Source of the DNA: Symbiodinium natans
Lineage: Eukaryota > Sar > Dinophyceae > Suessiales > Symbiodiniaceae
NCBI GenBank assembly: GCA_905221605.1
Contig: CAJNDS010001132.1
Span: 1-33,239, forward strand
Length of the DNA: 33,239 nucleotides
Direction of reading: 5' to 3'
Shown here one piece after another: positions 17,201-26,049 of this stretch (positions are counted from its first letter, which is position 1; the number at the start of each line of letters is the position of its first letter). A program made the position numbers and the translations under genes. The notes beneath the pieces are model-generated. The model saw only the letters and a program-made list of their open reading frames with translations, ran no database searches and had not been told where the DNA came from.

Positions 17201-17660
17201 GGGCAGAGTTGATAGCATATGGGAGGTCAACGAAGTTGACACTATCGCCCGGCATCCCTTCAAGAGGCGCAAAGCGAGACCAGACCTGAAGCTCAATTTG
17301 TGATTTGCCCTCAGTTTGTTTGAGCACCTTATCATACATCTCCTCAACCTTCAGCATTAAAGCTTGAAGTTGACTTATGCTGATCTTAGGCGCTCTGAGG
17401 CAAACAACACATCGATTCTCCTGATCAGTTAACGCAACGATGGGCTGCTGTGGCTTCCTAATGTGAGCCAGTCCAAAGTCTCGACTGAGGTGTTTAACTT
17501 CCTCGTCAAATGTTCCAACAGTGCCAGCGATAATGACTTCAGTATTGCCGGCTTCTTGCTTCATGGAAGGCGTTATGGCAATGTAGTAGCAAGTGTGATG
17601 GACAGGGCAGCTGCTGGGAATGTAAGTGACCAAATATACAAGTTCCCGCTTGCCCTGCAC
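13587..17660 (-). CDS. Retroelement polyprotein ending in a cytosine-5 DNA methyltransferase
   Basis: This is a frame of 1357 codons, open from about 17747 with no ATG there; the first in-frame Met is near residue 33. Residues 1-1126 are mostly unrecognised. A low-complexity acidic, Ser/Gln-rich linker lies at about 930-1120. Residues about 741-881 contain CKCSMC and then VVALVLHDPSAKHYLVLHH and LLYDSIYGV, which resemble the finger and His box of ubiquitin-specific proteases, but no Cys box was found. The DNMT domain begins at about 1127: motif I ILSLCDGCGISRA, motif IV GSPCQDL with the catalytic Cys at 1237, motif VI LENA (normally ENV), and the motif VIII region HVERKRN near 1323. The GSPCxDL and short spacing are most like the DNMT3 type. 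The frame then runs out of register and motif X lies in the next frame. Predicted role: methylation of cytosine at C5, perhaps of the element's own DNA. Confidence 0.75.
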   Translation of the reverse strand: MQGKRELVYLVTYIPSSCPVHHTCYYIAITPSMKQEAGNTEVIIAGTVGTFDEEVKHLSRDFGLAHIRKPQQPIVALTDQENRCVVCLRAPKISISQLQALMLKVEEMYDKVLKQTEGKSQIELQVWSRFAPLEGMPGDSVNFVDLPYAINSARTKDEAFQVHCILNQHRLMNAFHTAPGKYLRIFADPYQLQKAILGLRQKQLTIPDSLALHAARFHICNVKNSQEIFAWKVTQPFNSTEVSLQITFHNCTGDMQDIIQDLEHIKIPVQYRGIVHVLAGTDVVIPAHVTATVAAADALTQCQYFDLPCGRTEVQLLQEVVDAPRWSNKPINHISENPREHFLNCHSGSDKIGQGRLIHVRARDEYHPLSKQRIASTIWHKDDLETHFLIIDRQAPYVVMTGKCEDVPELVKLQSVQTFLSQNEAFQGWRLPENLPKASQEDEDFTAELGSIQYLLVRITGKTELEIPLVLKNGQHLACHPGSSASNNVLVSLHQGALLFLPRCHSCDIIKLIGINTSVIYAFNIHTDDRLKATAANKPNKARCANHQDGKSSKVAMEQSDTAQCPTLLHGKPPAVKGDDTAANMLPENPASAQLSQEGGTGKRNIESSKEKVEIARRRNTVLRFQAEVPANVQEEVQRRIAGLYCPVAAAYRVISCAQWNKEQCQHYAPFPKQAALVLAAVGYNIREAARAKLAHILGLTYVQLASATPLELQSFTEVYSKAIWAIPAKEQYTMLVQIHCKCSMCQQPQPILALPLHSEQDSSDQISILADLGQLADLAIACMQQNLSPRNDTCKLAIQRLPSFFCLLTQKTQKSSFAQVCKSEADIQSFLGSTVSVMQQAYIVVALVLHDPSAKHYLVLHHAREQAGDSILLYDSIYGVRKENLWAQLIKAEHYIEAIFIRSVCANQLYPATALINSFNEIIRHHADPSENAEQHISSETLTIEQAKIAKVASWDSPVPSATYMTITSEDEFGLPNPSCAHLLPQAEECKSGTESILAQKGKLDEESEHQTSVSLQPDPSTALATQLDSASLPEVHSIATDSDDEQRPQQQEVQTALNSEKNGSDRGSQPLKARPDLSSDSQMRRVKKSLDKLNNAKPVSKRKDGKIGSRNNQINAVSSEDCIQVALGVERYIILSLCDGCGISRAVTVECLKQQPVAAVSAESDSVLRALICHKYDYDKSQRWALDSHRVPSIAIDDVWTLLKEDYRLLRECLSFLGRIHPQKTAIIIPAGSPCQDLTVAGSSSGGLGLLGDRSQHMLVLYAILLAFQSIEPSILQCVHIFLENAGSMKPIHQGFIQQIFGIRDCCCHHIAGATFGHVERKRNSLLDMGKLAPSAIAPLRGSKDGVLLLNTCAE

Positions 17661-17747
17661 TTCAATGGCACCAATAACCGTCAGGCTGTGGATTTGACGA
17701 AGGAAGTCTTCATCACAACTCCTGAAGAGTACACAGGGGATGTCTGA

Positions 17748-17798
17748 TCACGATCGTTATACTCGTCTGTTGTGTAAGACCCTTCCTTAGATTGTGAA
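17748..17798. other. Junction between element copy 1 (5' side) and truncated copy 2
   Basis: The upstream polyprotein frame closes at about 17748, and sequence matching the interior of gene F begins at 17799. The 50 bases between match nothing else noticed in the window. No telomeric, poly(A) or LTR-like sequence is visible at the join. Confidence 0.5.
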
Positions 17799-18033
17799 AC
17801 AAGGGTGAGATTGGCAACAAGGCCAGCAGACCTTACCTTACAACGAGAAGCTGCTTCACGGACTGACCAAGGGGCAGGCACGTGACGCTGCAAGGTGGAC
17901 TGTGTGCGAGGCCATAAACTGCCACAGTGGCCCTCTGCCTGCGGGTGAGGAGAATCCATTTGGGCAGGCCAATGATGCTCATTGCAAGTCGCCCGCCCAG
18001 GAGGCCTTGCAGGAGTTTGATTGGCAAAGTTAT

Positions 18034-18556
18034 GGATGCGAGGGTGCTTCTTAAGTACAAGTGCCTCACCTTCGAAGGTCACCTGTTTAGATTGGTCTCC
18101 GCCTCCCACAGCCTACTTTGATGCTAGGATGGCTGGCTTTGCTGCATTGGTAACGCCTTCTTGCCGCCTTCTGGCTCACACTGGCGTAGTAGTGCTTTGG
18201 CTCATGGGAGTCTAAGGCTGCCCCGCGACGTCACTTTCCTGCCGCCACACTATACGACTCGTTGCCTTGCGGCCCAACTTAAGCATGTCAACAGAGGAAG
18301 ACTGCCTTGACAGCGACCCAAGGCAGCTTGAGTACGCCCGTACTCTTGCTCTGCCGCAAGCTCTGTCCTTGATTTGTCCCCGGTGGCCTTGACGCTGGTC
18401 CTAGGCAATGACCCTCTAATTCACAAGAAATAAAGATCGGCCGTCTCGGGCGGCTTAGACTTTCATTGGCACATGCTCCATTGGTGCCAATTGGCTATCC
18501 AGTCTGTGGCCAGTTAATTCGTCCGCTTCCTCCGACTGCGTTCACCGTTTACAGCT
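18034..18556 (+). repeat. Inverted segment inside element copy 2
   Basis: Relative to copy 1 this block is reversed. 18034-18421 is the reverse complement of about 2603-2992, 18423-18511 of 2340-2430, and 18521-18556 of about 2132-2167. The flanks 17799-18030 and 18557 onward are direct matches to 1897-2131 and 2993 onward. It is therefore an in-place inversion of about 860 bp with two internal deletions. Confidence 0.8.
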
Positions 18557-19693
18557 CATGGAAAGCTGTTTGGATTTTGGTGCACGTGTCCGCAACAAAG
18601 CCCTGTTCATCGCAAAGTACGAAAGCCCGACTTTCAAGGTAACCACTCCGTTGCCGCATGTGTTGCACAATCAGTATTTGCAACATTAGGACCGGCAGCA
18701 TTGGATCGATTGTGAGATTGAGAGGGAGCATCCCATCAGGCGGATTGACAATACAGAGGCGCCTTCTAAAGTAAGACAACTACTTGGATCTGCACCAGAT
18801 TGAGATCAAGTCGGAAGACCATGTTTTCCGGGAGGAGCGGAAGAAGTTCAGCGCCTAGTTGGGTAGAGTCGAGAAGGTACCACTCTTCGTGCGTGTAGGG
18901 TGAGAGGCGTTTAAGAACGCCAGGCCAAAAACCATGGTGGGTGGCACGAGCAAGCAGGATGGGAGGTGGCCTTTGGTCTGCGAGAAGAGGTGCATGAAGA
19001 CGGAAAACAGGCAGACAGAACGCGAGCTCAACCGAAGAAAAAACACCTCGTACCTGCCCAGGGTGGTAGTGGCAATTCTGCAAGATGCATGCAATGTTAC
19101 CGGAAGCGCAATTATAGACGCCTGCCCGAATTGGCCAGCAAGAACAATATGCCACGCCACACTCACCGAACCCATAGCGCGCAGAGTTTGCAACCCCCAT
19201 TGCTGCCACTCAAGGCATCCACATCCATCTATCTCCCTTAACTGGAGGGCAAGTCCCTTGGACCAACAGCGGTGGATAAGCTAGAGAGCAGCTCCAACCA
19301 ATTCGGAGGATTTACATCGGCATCCAAGTGTGCACGAATGGAGACTGTGCCAGCCAGCTGCAGAATGCAAAGGCGATACTGGACTCCACGGTGCGGGAAT
19401 TTGATGTCATATGAGAAGAGGCAGGGCGAAGTATGGATGGAAGAGCCAAGAATCTTCCTAAGATGATCCGGCGCCAATCCAAACAGAAGGTCATTGCGCG
19501 GGTTAAGGGTCAGTGCTCCCATAACGAGCGCTTGAGCAAAATAACTGTCACGCATGTGCCAACTATATTCGGATGAGGAGGGGTAGATGATCACAATGTT
19601 AGCAGTGATCAAACAACGAAGCAAATAACAGAGGAGCACGTAAAGGTACGAGTACCATAAGCGGCAATAAAGCCCACCGAGCACAAAGCACAA
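18557..19693 (-). pseudogene. Decayed copy of protein G
   Basis: This matches 2993-4456 with two deletions that break the frame near 18774 and 18904. The upstream part (19238-19693, 151 codons) is informative: it joins in one frame the two pieces that are out of register in copy 1. Other indels, such as GCGGGAATTT against GCGGAATTT, then break this copy further downstream. Confidence 0.7.
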
Positions 19694-19841
19694 GGGGCAA
19701 CCACACCCTCACTCAGTGGACACATTGGCACATAGCTCCACTGTCTGCGAACAGATGGCCAAAGTGAGGTGGGTCCAGCCAGGGGCATTAAAGCCAATAA
19801 CGTGGCTCTGGATCTATTGTGTGAGAAGAAACAAGGTATGA

Positions 19842-20447
19842 CTACCACGGCCAAAAGAAGTGGTAGGGGAATTGTTCACTCTCACACAGTTCACGGGCAA
19901 TGACTGTTGCTCTTGGCGTTAAGACCTGGAGCAGTTCCTCTACCCTACCCCATCCAGTTTTGTGCCCGATTATAGCCCCGACAACTCGTGAAGACCACTT
20001 GGGGGTCAAAGAAAAGTGCTCCGAATGTGATTGGGCAAGCGCACGTTCTCCAACGCACGAGATGGCACGGAGATTTGGTGCACTTATTTTCCATGGCATT
20101 GACACGGTAGCGCGAGGTTGAGTGGCAGCGTCCAGCCTTGCAATGACTTCAATGAGAGTCCATGCAAGTAGGAGTTTTTCCTCATCCAGATCTTCGACAA
20201 TCTCTTGAATGATCAGTGGATTACCAAAGGAGACGCCTCGACATAAACGATCCTTATGGTACGAGGAAAGGGTTTCGTTCGACTTGCTTTCCTCTAAGAG
20301 AGCCACGAGGATCGCTCCCGCTGCAGCAGGGAGGACCGTGAGTTCGAAGTCAGTTGTGTTGGATTGACTACCAATGGCTTCATGATAACGCCAGGCCAGG
20401 AGGCAGCGTGTGGCAGCCAGCATGTTTGGTTGTGCACGGGCGTTCAC
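19842..20447 (-). CDS. Second copy of unknown protein E
   Basis: This is a 201-codon frame nearly identical to 4605-5210, with a few amino-acid changes (Leu to His in AQSxSEHF; Ala to Glu in RVExLLQV). The frame is intact, with its first ATG at 20423. The function is unknown. It is probably not expressed on its own, because it sits in a truncated element. Confidence 0.45.
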   Translation of the reverse strand: MNARAQPNMLAATRCLLAWRYHEAIGSQSNTTDFELTVLPAAAGAILVALLEESKSNETLSSYHKDRLCRGVSFGNPLIIQEIVEDLDEEKLLLAWTLIEVIARLDAATQPRATVSMPWKISAPNLRAISCVGERALAQSHSEHFSLTPKWSSRVVGAIIGHKTGWGRVEELLQVLTPRATVIARELCESEQFPYHFFWPW

Positions 20448-20515
20448 AACTGATCTGAGCCAAAGGTGCCGCCATCACGAAAGAGGGAGGGTGGTTGAAA
20501 TGGGGACAACACGCA

Positions 20516-21044
20516 TCACAACGAGGGGGGTGTTACCCACAATCCCCTACGCGGAACAGCTGTGGCATCAACGCGTCTCCTTTTATCGTCTCTTTGCCTC
20601 TCGACCTCTAGTATATCCTGAACTTCCAGGATAAGGCGCTTGGACACCCTGTTGGTGGTTGCCTTTGGGCGCTTTGGGAGAGCAGGGCTATGACACGCGA
20701 TACCCGCAGCGTTTAACGCATCAACTGCCGCATTAAATTCACTCTTCGTGGTGGTAATAGCAAAGACATCTTGTAGGTTAGCAAATTCCTGGTTAGGTGT
20801 GACCTGTGGATGACAGTGCTGCCCCACCTGGATGAGCTGAACCAACGCTTCAGTAGCCCCTTCGATGAAGGGCGAAACTGCGGTTCTATTTTTGACGTAC
20901 ACTCCGTCATGTACCCAAAGCACTGTGCCTGCGCAGTACGGGAGCATTGCAGCGAGCCCTTTTCGCATTACGAAGCTTTCCGCAGCTTCAAGTGCAAAAG
21001 TTGCCCAATTCCTGTTGTTGACCCTTGCATCCGGTTGGTAAAAA
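20516..21044 (-). pseudogene. Truncated C-terminus of the RT/RNase H protein (copy 2)
   Basis: The frame equals the last 150 or more residues of the protein at 5279-10261, including LWVHDGVYV and the basic C-terminus. One visible coding change is Pro to Leu/Ser-type near the start and the rest is nearly identical. The match stops abruptly at 21044 (equivalent to 5806), where unrelated, more G+C-rich sequence begins. RT, RNase H and endonuclease are absent, so this is a dead fragment. Confidence 0.8.
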
Positions 21045-21055
21045 CCAGCTTACGC

Positions 21056-22419
21056 CGGGGGATTATGTGCATAAGGAATTGACTAAAAAGATTTGCGGCT
21101 TGGCCGACCCCCGGATGGATCGCACAGTGCGAGCAGGTTTGATGGGGGTTGCGTGTGGCTCTGTCCAGCTTTCGGACAAGTCTAAAATTTTCATCAACTC
21201 CGTGCTGGGACGGCAAATCAGACGCCCCGATATGGAGGCTTTTCTCCGGATACCTTCCGCTGAGAACCGGAGCATTGCAAGTCTCCGTGCTGAATGTACC
21301 CAAGTCCTCCTGACGGATGCCAAGCCGCATCTGGCTGATTTGCCGCCCCCGTATCATGAACTTGGTCCCACGATGAAACTAGTTTTGGGTATGTGGCTCC
21401 CCCACCTGTCGTTAGAACGCCTGGTTGACATGCTGGGTTATCAGTTTTTAGCCATGGCCTCGGAAGCAGAAATCGAGGAGGAGCCCTCGGAACAGTATCA
21501 CTACCCAGAGCAAGCTGCGGTCAAGCGGGCCGCCACCCCTGTGGCGATAAAGCCCGGCATGCATACATGGCCAATCTGCCTTCTCCATCGAGTTTACCCA
21601 AGGGCATCGGTCATGCTCCTTACACCGGAGTTGGCGGATGTCCCTGACCGGGCTAAAAAGTGGTTTGCTGTCGCTGGTAAAGTGCCGGCCAAGGGCACTG
21701 CTTTGCTGGTTACCTTAAGAGAAGACAAGGGGGATGTGGCCTACCCAGGCATGTTTATAGAGCTCCTTGCCCCGAAGAAGCTTTTCACCGGCCCTGGAGA
21801 AAGCAAGGCCATGCAGCCAGTTAATATAACCATTGCCCTGCTCTTGACTGATGAACAGCACAACCAATTCGCGCAATGACCCTCACTGCCGAGAGTCAAT
21901 AAGCTTGAGGTTCTGCCCGGAGGAGCCTCTACCCCGCTTTGGGATGCTCTGTTACACATGCCTAGGGAAAGGCAGCATGTTGCATTGGGCGTTCCGCTAG
22001 AAGACTCGCCTCTTGATGCCATCCGGCAGCCACAGTGGTTGCCGGGCTTTCTCACAGATTTAGTGCTTGTCCTCCTTATCGGGCTAGTGGTGAGAGGGCA
22101 CTGGCACGACACATGGGCACAGCTCATACACCCGGAGGTCTGCCAAGTCTTCAGAGGCAAGCACGAAATGCAAGCTGCGCAGGCATCGCTTACTGCGGGT
22201 CCGGGGGCTTCCAACCCCTTGCAAAGCTTCCTCAACCTTTGGCTTGAGGCGGAACAATCCTATCGCAAAGAATGGACGCCGACGCTGCTGAGTGGCGTGT
22301 TAGCTACGCTGCCTGACTCTCCGCTGCCCGGCCAAGAGGACGCCCGGACTCCTGCGCTGTGGCATGCGGAGTGTCTACGCCTGTCCCATGACTCGCTAAT
22401 CGTACTTCTGTATTTATAA
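21056..22419 (+). pseudogene. N-terminal region of a UPF1-like helicase gene, interrupted by an in-frame TGA
   Basis: A single register is open from the copy-2 breakpoint to 22416, except for one TGA at 21877-21879. On both sides the translation looks like coding sequence (…LLLTDEQHNQFAQ, then PSLPRVNKLEVLPGG…). No domain is recognisable here. Long N-terminal regions precede the core in UPF1-like SF1 helicases, and this one runs straight into the P-loop, though in another register after about 22400. The upstream end is lost at the junction near 21045. The stop could be a mutation, an error or a recoded codon; decay is the simplest reading, given the frameshifts downstream. Confidence 0.5.
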
Positions 22420-24314
22420 CGGGTGCGCCCGGCAGCGGGAAGACACGATCCTGCGCGTTTCTAGAAGTACTCCTTGCGTGCCTGACGAGCCGGCTCACCC
22501 TATACACCGCTCATGGCAATGAATCGGTTCGGGCCTATGTCGAAGCGGTTGATAGGCTCACGACTGCTAGCAATGAATTTGTTCGCAGCCGCATCGTTCG
22601 CATACCGGGTAACAAGGAGAAGGACACACATAAGCTCCCTTTTGATGTGCACGATTTGTACCGGGGGCTACTTGTAGCCACGACACGTGGTACGATTGTG
22701 GCAAGGCTTAGCTTTCCCTACTCGCAGCTCATTAACCGTCTAAAGGATGTTGAGTTGCTCCTCCAAGACGAAGCCCAGCAATTGGGCACGCCTGGTTCCA
22801 ACACCATTCTGGCGCACATCAAGCATGCACTTGATGTCATGATTGGCGATCACAGACAGCCCGCTGGAGGATCGCGACCCAATTACCACTTCGTCACGGA
22901 GTTGTTGGAGCAAAAGATTTGTGGCCTCAATGCGGTCCCTGCCGACCTTCACACGCCAGCCACCTTGCCTGCGGCCCTTTTGCGGCAAACGGCCCAAAGT
23001 TCCGGCCCGTGGAAAAAGGGACAAGGCGAGATGCCCTCTTGGGGCAAGCCCCACCGTTCCTCTGGAGCGTCTGAGGTATTGTTCTCAGCGGTCTCAATGC
23101 TGGAATCGATTCTCTGTATGAGCATCGTCAAACCGAAGCAAGCCGAGACAGTCATGCAGGCCGCCGGGCTGAAGGCCATTGTCGGACCGGCTGTCAACCT
23201 CTCGCTCTGTTCATCCATGCGCCTCCCTCCTGAGATTGCCGCCATTCTATACGCATGTCGGTATTCGGAGGCGTGCCGCTTCGAGCTGATAGGCAGGGTC
23301 CCTCGGCTACGTATGCCACCAGGTCCCACGATGCAGCACCTGCTCGTGCGGCCGCTGCGTAGCCTTGCAGGCAGGTGGATGGAAACGTGTCGATGGGTAC
23401 GGGTGCCAGATCAGGATGAGACCCAAACCAAAATAGGCAGAAGCTACGACCTCGGCATGGTCCTGGCGGACATTGTGCTCACTTTTGGGCACCAGGTCTA
23501 TCCTGACTCCCCTATCGGGATGGTCTCTCAGTATGCCAGGATTGTTACCCAAATGAAGTTTATGCTGCAGTTGAGTCTCCCCGCAGACCCACTGGGCGAT
23601 GACGATATGAGCCTACTTGAAGCCTGTCAAACCGCGGAAGACTTCCCGCTGACTGGCGCGCCCGACACTTGGAGCCTTGTGACGTTTCGAACCTTCCTCA
23701 TGAATCGCATAGGGTCCCTTAAACGCTTCTTCGGCGCTATCACCACGGCCTGCTCCACTGGCCCCACATTTGGGATATGTGTCTTTGTGACATGTCGGGC
23801 TTCTGGATTCCTGTTTAGTAGCGAGGCAGGGTTTGCCCGAGCCACCTCCTCCTTCACGAGAGGGCTTGGAGCTTTGGTTTTCGTGGCACCGCACTACTCT
23901 GATGGTATAGGTGCATGCTTCCAAATGGCGGCCTGTGCAACCGGGGGCCTAATTGAATGCGCTGAATATGTGCGCACACAAGCCAGCTTGTGGAGCATGG
24001 ATGGCCCTGGCATTGCAACGGCATTACACAAGCAAGCCTTCCGAGAACGGACAGTAGCCAGCATCGTGCTGCCTGCGGAACGCAAAGTTGGGCTGGACCT
24101 CTTTGGAACACCACCCCTGCATCAAGCGTGGGCTCTGAAGGCCACCTGGGGAGACAAGCAGGAGGTTTTTACCGCACACTTCAGCAAGAAGGATGGGGGA
24201 GTCCCTCTTTCACCTCCAACTCCTACTCGGGCACCATTGTTAGTCTGCAAGCGCGCGGCTTCGCCCTGGAGCCCCTGCCCAATGCTGTGTATTGTGTCCC
24301 CTTCCAGCCGGTGA
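22407..24314 (+). pseudogene. UPF1-like SF1 helicase core (decayed)
   Basis: The register is open from about 22407; no ATG precedes the P-loop. Motif I is FITGAPGSGKT at 22413-22445. Motif II is LLLQDEAQQ and motif III MIGDHRQP, about 40-70 residues after 22647. A motif IV-like SMRLPPE (UPF1-type YRMHP position) and an IGMVSQYARIV block follow. Motifs V-VI are recognisable as VTCRASGFLF and FARATSSFTRGLGALVFVA, keeping the T-R of the UPF1 family motif VI. This order is diagnostic of SF1B, UPF1-like RNA/DNA helicases. The frame ends with an unrelated tail after about 24195, where coding appears to continue in another register. Three disruptions in one gene point to a pseudogene or a mobile-element helicase in decay. 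Confidence 0.75.
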
Positions 24315-24490
24315 GGGAAGGAGATGGGGTCGCCCAGTACCTCACCTGCTTGCTAGGGGACACCAGCATTAGGATGCCGCCCAAGCGGGGATCGGCTCAA
24401 CGCGCTGACCCGGCTTTCGGCTTTCGAACACAAGGCCGGCATACTGCGAGCCCCCCGTGGGCTTCACCTCCTCCCTGTTCGTACGGGTAA
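24195..24490 (+). pseudogene. Frameshifted continuation downstream of the helicase
   Basis: In this register the translation after about 24195 is composition-typical (GTIVSLQARGFALEPLPNA…) and runs to a TAA at 24490, while the helicase register turns Pro/Ser-rich and stops at 24314. This suggests an indel near 24195-24205. No domain was recognised. Confidence 0.4.
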
Positions 24491-25414
24491 GGCTGCCTCC
24501 GAAACTGCGATTGATGTGGACTCTCCGGGAAACAGCCCTGTGCCCGCGAGCAGTAACAGTCCCGACGTAGTAGTTGCTACTGCAGTCGGGGTTCCTACGC
24601 CGCAGCAGTCGCCAGCCCAAGGCGAGGCTACCACAAACGCGCGCCATGGCGAGCGGTGGGGTACACCATGGCTTAAGCCTCGGGCCGCGAGGGGCTCCAT
24701 TGCGGCAGCTGTCAGCCCGCCTCCGCCAGCTAGACGGGACGTTTCCCGAACCCCTTGCGGCACCCCAACGCGGGAGAGAGGACCACTGACGAAGGAGCCT
24801 GCAACGAAAGAGCCTGCGGTTGTGCCGGCCGCGAGTCCTATTGCTTTGGATGCTTGTGTGACGACTCCCTCTAGTGAAGTTGATCACAGGATCGGAGGGG
24901 GTAGCGTCCACCCCGTAGTGGCGGCAACATTAGGGACCCGCCGCCTGGCGTGCGACGTCCACCCAGCCCCCGGACACGGCCCATGCACACTGCATCTCCG
25001 GATGGGATTAGGATGGTTGAGGCGTCACAGCCCCGTTGCGCTGAGTCTCCCACGGACTCACTTGGCCTGACGGAACCAAAACCGGATCTCCCTATGCCTC
25101 CCCCTGGCCTGACGCCCATCCCCGCCAGGCCTGTGCCCGCTGTCCAAGCTCGCAAGGAAAGTCGGCCTCTCGCTTTGGACAAAGACGGCTCTCAGCAGCT
25201 GGAACCACCAAAAGCCAAGCCTCGAGGGCCTAGCGAGCCCAGCGGCACCCGCGATCCCAGCGCCCCAGCCTGCGCACCCATCATGCAGAGCAACACAGTC
25301 TCGGTCTGTGATCTCATGTGGCGCGCACTTGCAGCGGGACATCACTTTGGTAAGAATGTCAAACCTCGGCCCTACATGAACCTGCGTGACTCGCAACACC
25401 TCACGGGCATATAG
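24491..25414 (+). other. Pro/Ala-rich low-complexity coding-like region
   Basis: Two overlapping plus-strand frames (24516-25070 and 24950-25414) are rich in Pro, Ala, Arg, Thr and Ser. The second ends in a more ordinary segment (SVCDLMWRALAAGHHFGKN). They are probably a disordered linker of the same decayed gene, broken by indels. No catalytic motif is visible, and with this composition chance open frames are common. Confidence 0.3.
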
Positions 25415-25419
25415 GGCCT

Positions 25420-26049
25420 ATGAGGTGTTTTTTGAACGGCATACCGAACCAGCTGCAAGACTCGGATATGCTGATCGGAATCGCTGACACGCTACTGCAT
25501 CTGCCTGAAACGTTTCCGGCAGCGTATTTGAAGGTTTATGACCCTATCATCACGCAGTGCCTTAGATTGTCGGGGGCATTGCAGCATTTCGACCTTGCTG
25601 AAATGTTGGATTGCCCGGTCCCGCAGCTGGACAAAGCGAGGCTTTCGGAGTCCCTGGTGGGGTATGGCTTTCTTACCACAGCGCAGTACATCGCGGATCT
25701 TTTCTCTGCGGTGTCGGACTTGCCGAGTGTCATCAATGCCAGTTTTCCTGCAATGCTCAGCTACGCTGACCCAGATTATTGGCTGGGTGCACTTCTGCTC
25801 GCATTCGAGTCCCACCAAAAAGGTCCCCTGGAGCGTACGGCAGGGCTGCCCATTGTTCTTGGTTTTCCTGAATCTGACAATAAAATTACTGACCTGCAGA
25901 TCAATGTGCCGCCTGCAGCCATGGTGGCCTTCTTGGCTGGCCGCGCTTATCGGTGTCCCATGTGCCCTACTACCAAATATGTGATGGACGCGCACAGTGG
26001 ACTGCCACAAGTCACTGGCCAAGCCTCCCAAGAAGCCTTGCAGGCATAG
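25420..26049 (+). CDS. Unknown ORF with a C-terminal CxxC pair
   Basis: This is a frame of 209 codons with an ATG at 25420, preceded within 10 bases by the stop of the previous frame. The translation is well-behaved: helical, many Leu/Ala, LPETFPAAYLKVYDPIITQ near the start. It has one CPMC pair near residue 180, which could be half of a zinc site. No family was recognised. Its strand, composition and position suggest it is the C-terminal part of the helicase gene, separated by indels. Confidence 0.4.
   Translation: MRCFLNGIPNQLQDSDMLIGIADTLLHLPETFPAAYLKVYDPIITQCLRLSGALQHFDLAEMLDCPVPQLDKARLSESLVGYGFLTTAQYIADLFSAVSDLPSVINASFPAMLSYADPDYWLGALLLAFESHQKGPLERTAGLPIVLGFPESDNKITDLQINVPPAAMVAFLAGRAYRCPMCPTTKYVMDAHSGLPQVTGQASQEALQA

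Larger units (their letters stand above)
1341..17747 (-). mobile_element. Giant non-LTR retroelement with DNA methyltransferase (copy 1)
   Basis: All large frames from 17747 down to 1341 lie on the minus strand, end to end or slightly overlapping. Order from the 5' side: DNMT polyprotein, DNMT remainder, bridging frame, APE-type endonuclease, RT/RNase H, unknown protein E, and unknown homologous proteins G and F. The EN-RT-RNase H order, the RT-associated CCHC finger and the lack of visible LTRs, integrase or protease indicate a LINE-type element. That A/B and E/G/F belong to the same element as EN/RT is inferred from shared strand and tight spacing; E and G are confirmed as linked to the RT end because the second copy at 17799-21044 keeps D-tail, E and G in the same order. 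At about 16 kb it is far longer than a typical LINE. No target-site duplication or 3' tail was identified. Confidence 0.75.
17799..21044 (-). mobile_element. Truncated, rearranged second copy of the giant retroelement
   Basis: The sequence aligns with 1897-5806 of copy 1 in the same orientation. 18905-21044 is colinear with 3664-5806; the stretch matching 4261-5806 differs at only about five bases by eye, while the part towards the 3' end is more diverged and rearranged. There is an inversion (18034-18556), internal deletions equivalent to about 3214-3338 and 3470-3663, and truncation at both ends. It preserves the last 150 codons of the RT/RNase H protein, all of protein E, and an N-terminally intact part of G. 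It lies immediately 5' of copy 1, giving a head-to-tail arrangement. Confidence 0.85.

Noticed and set aside
21741-22235. Minus-strand frames opposite the helicase region
   Set aside because: Shadows of the plus-strand coding sequence; Cys/Ser-rich with no motif.
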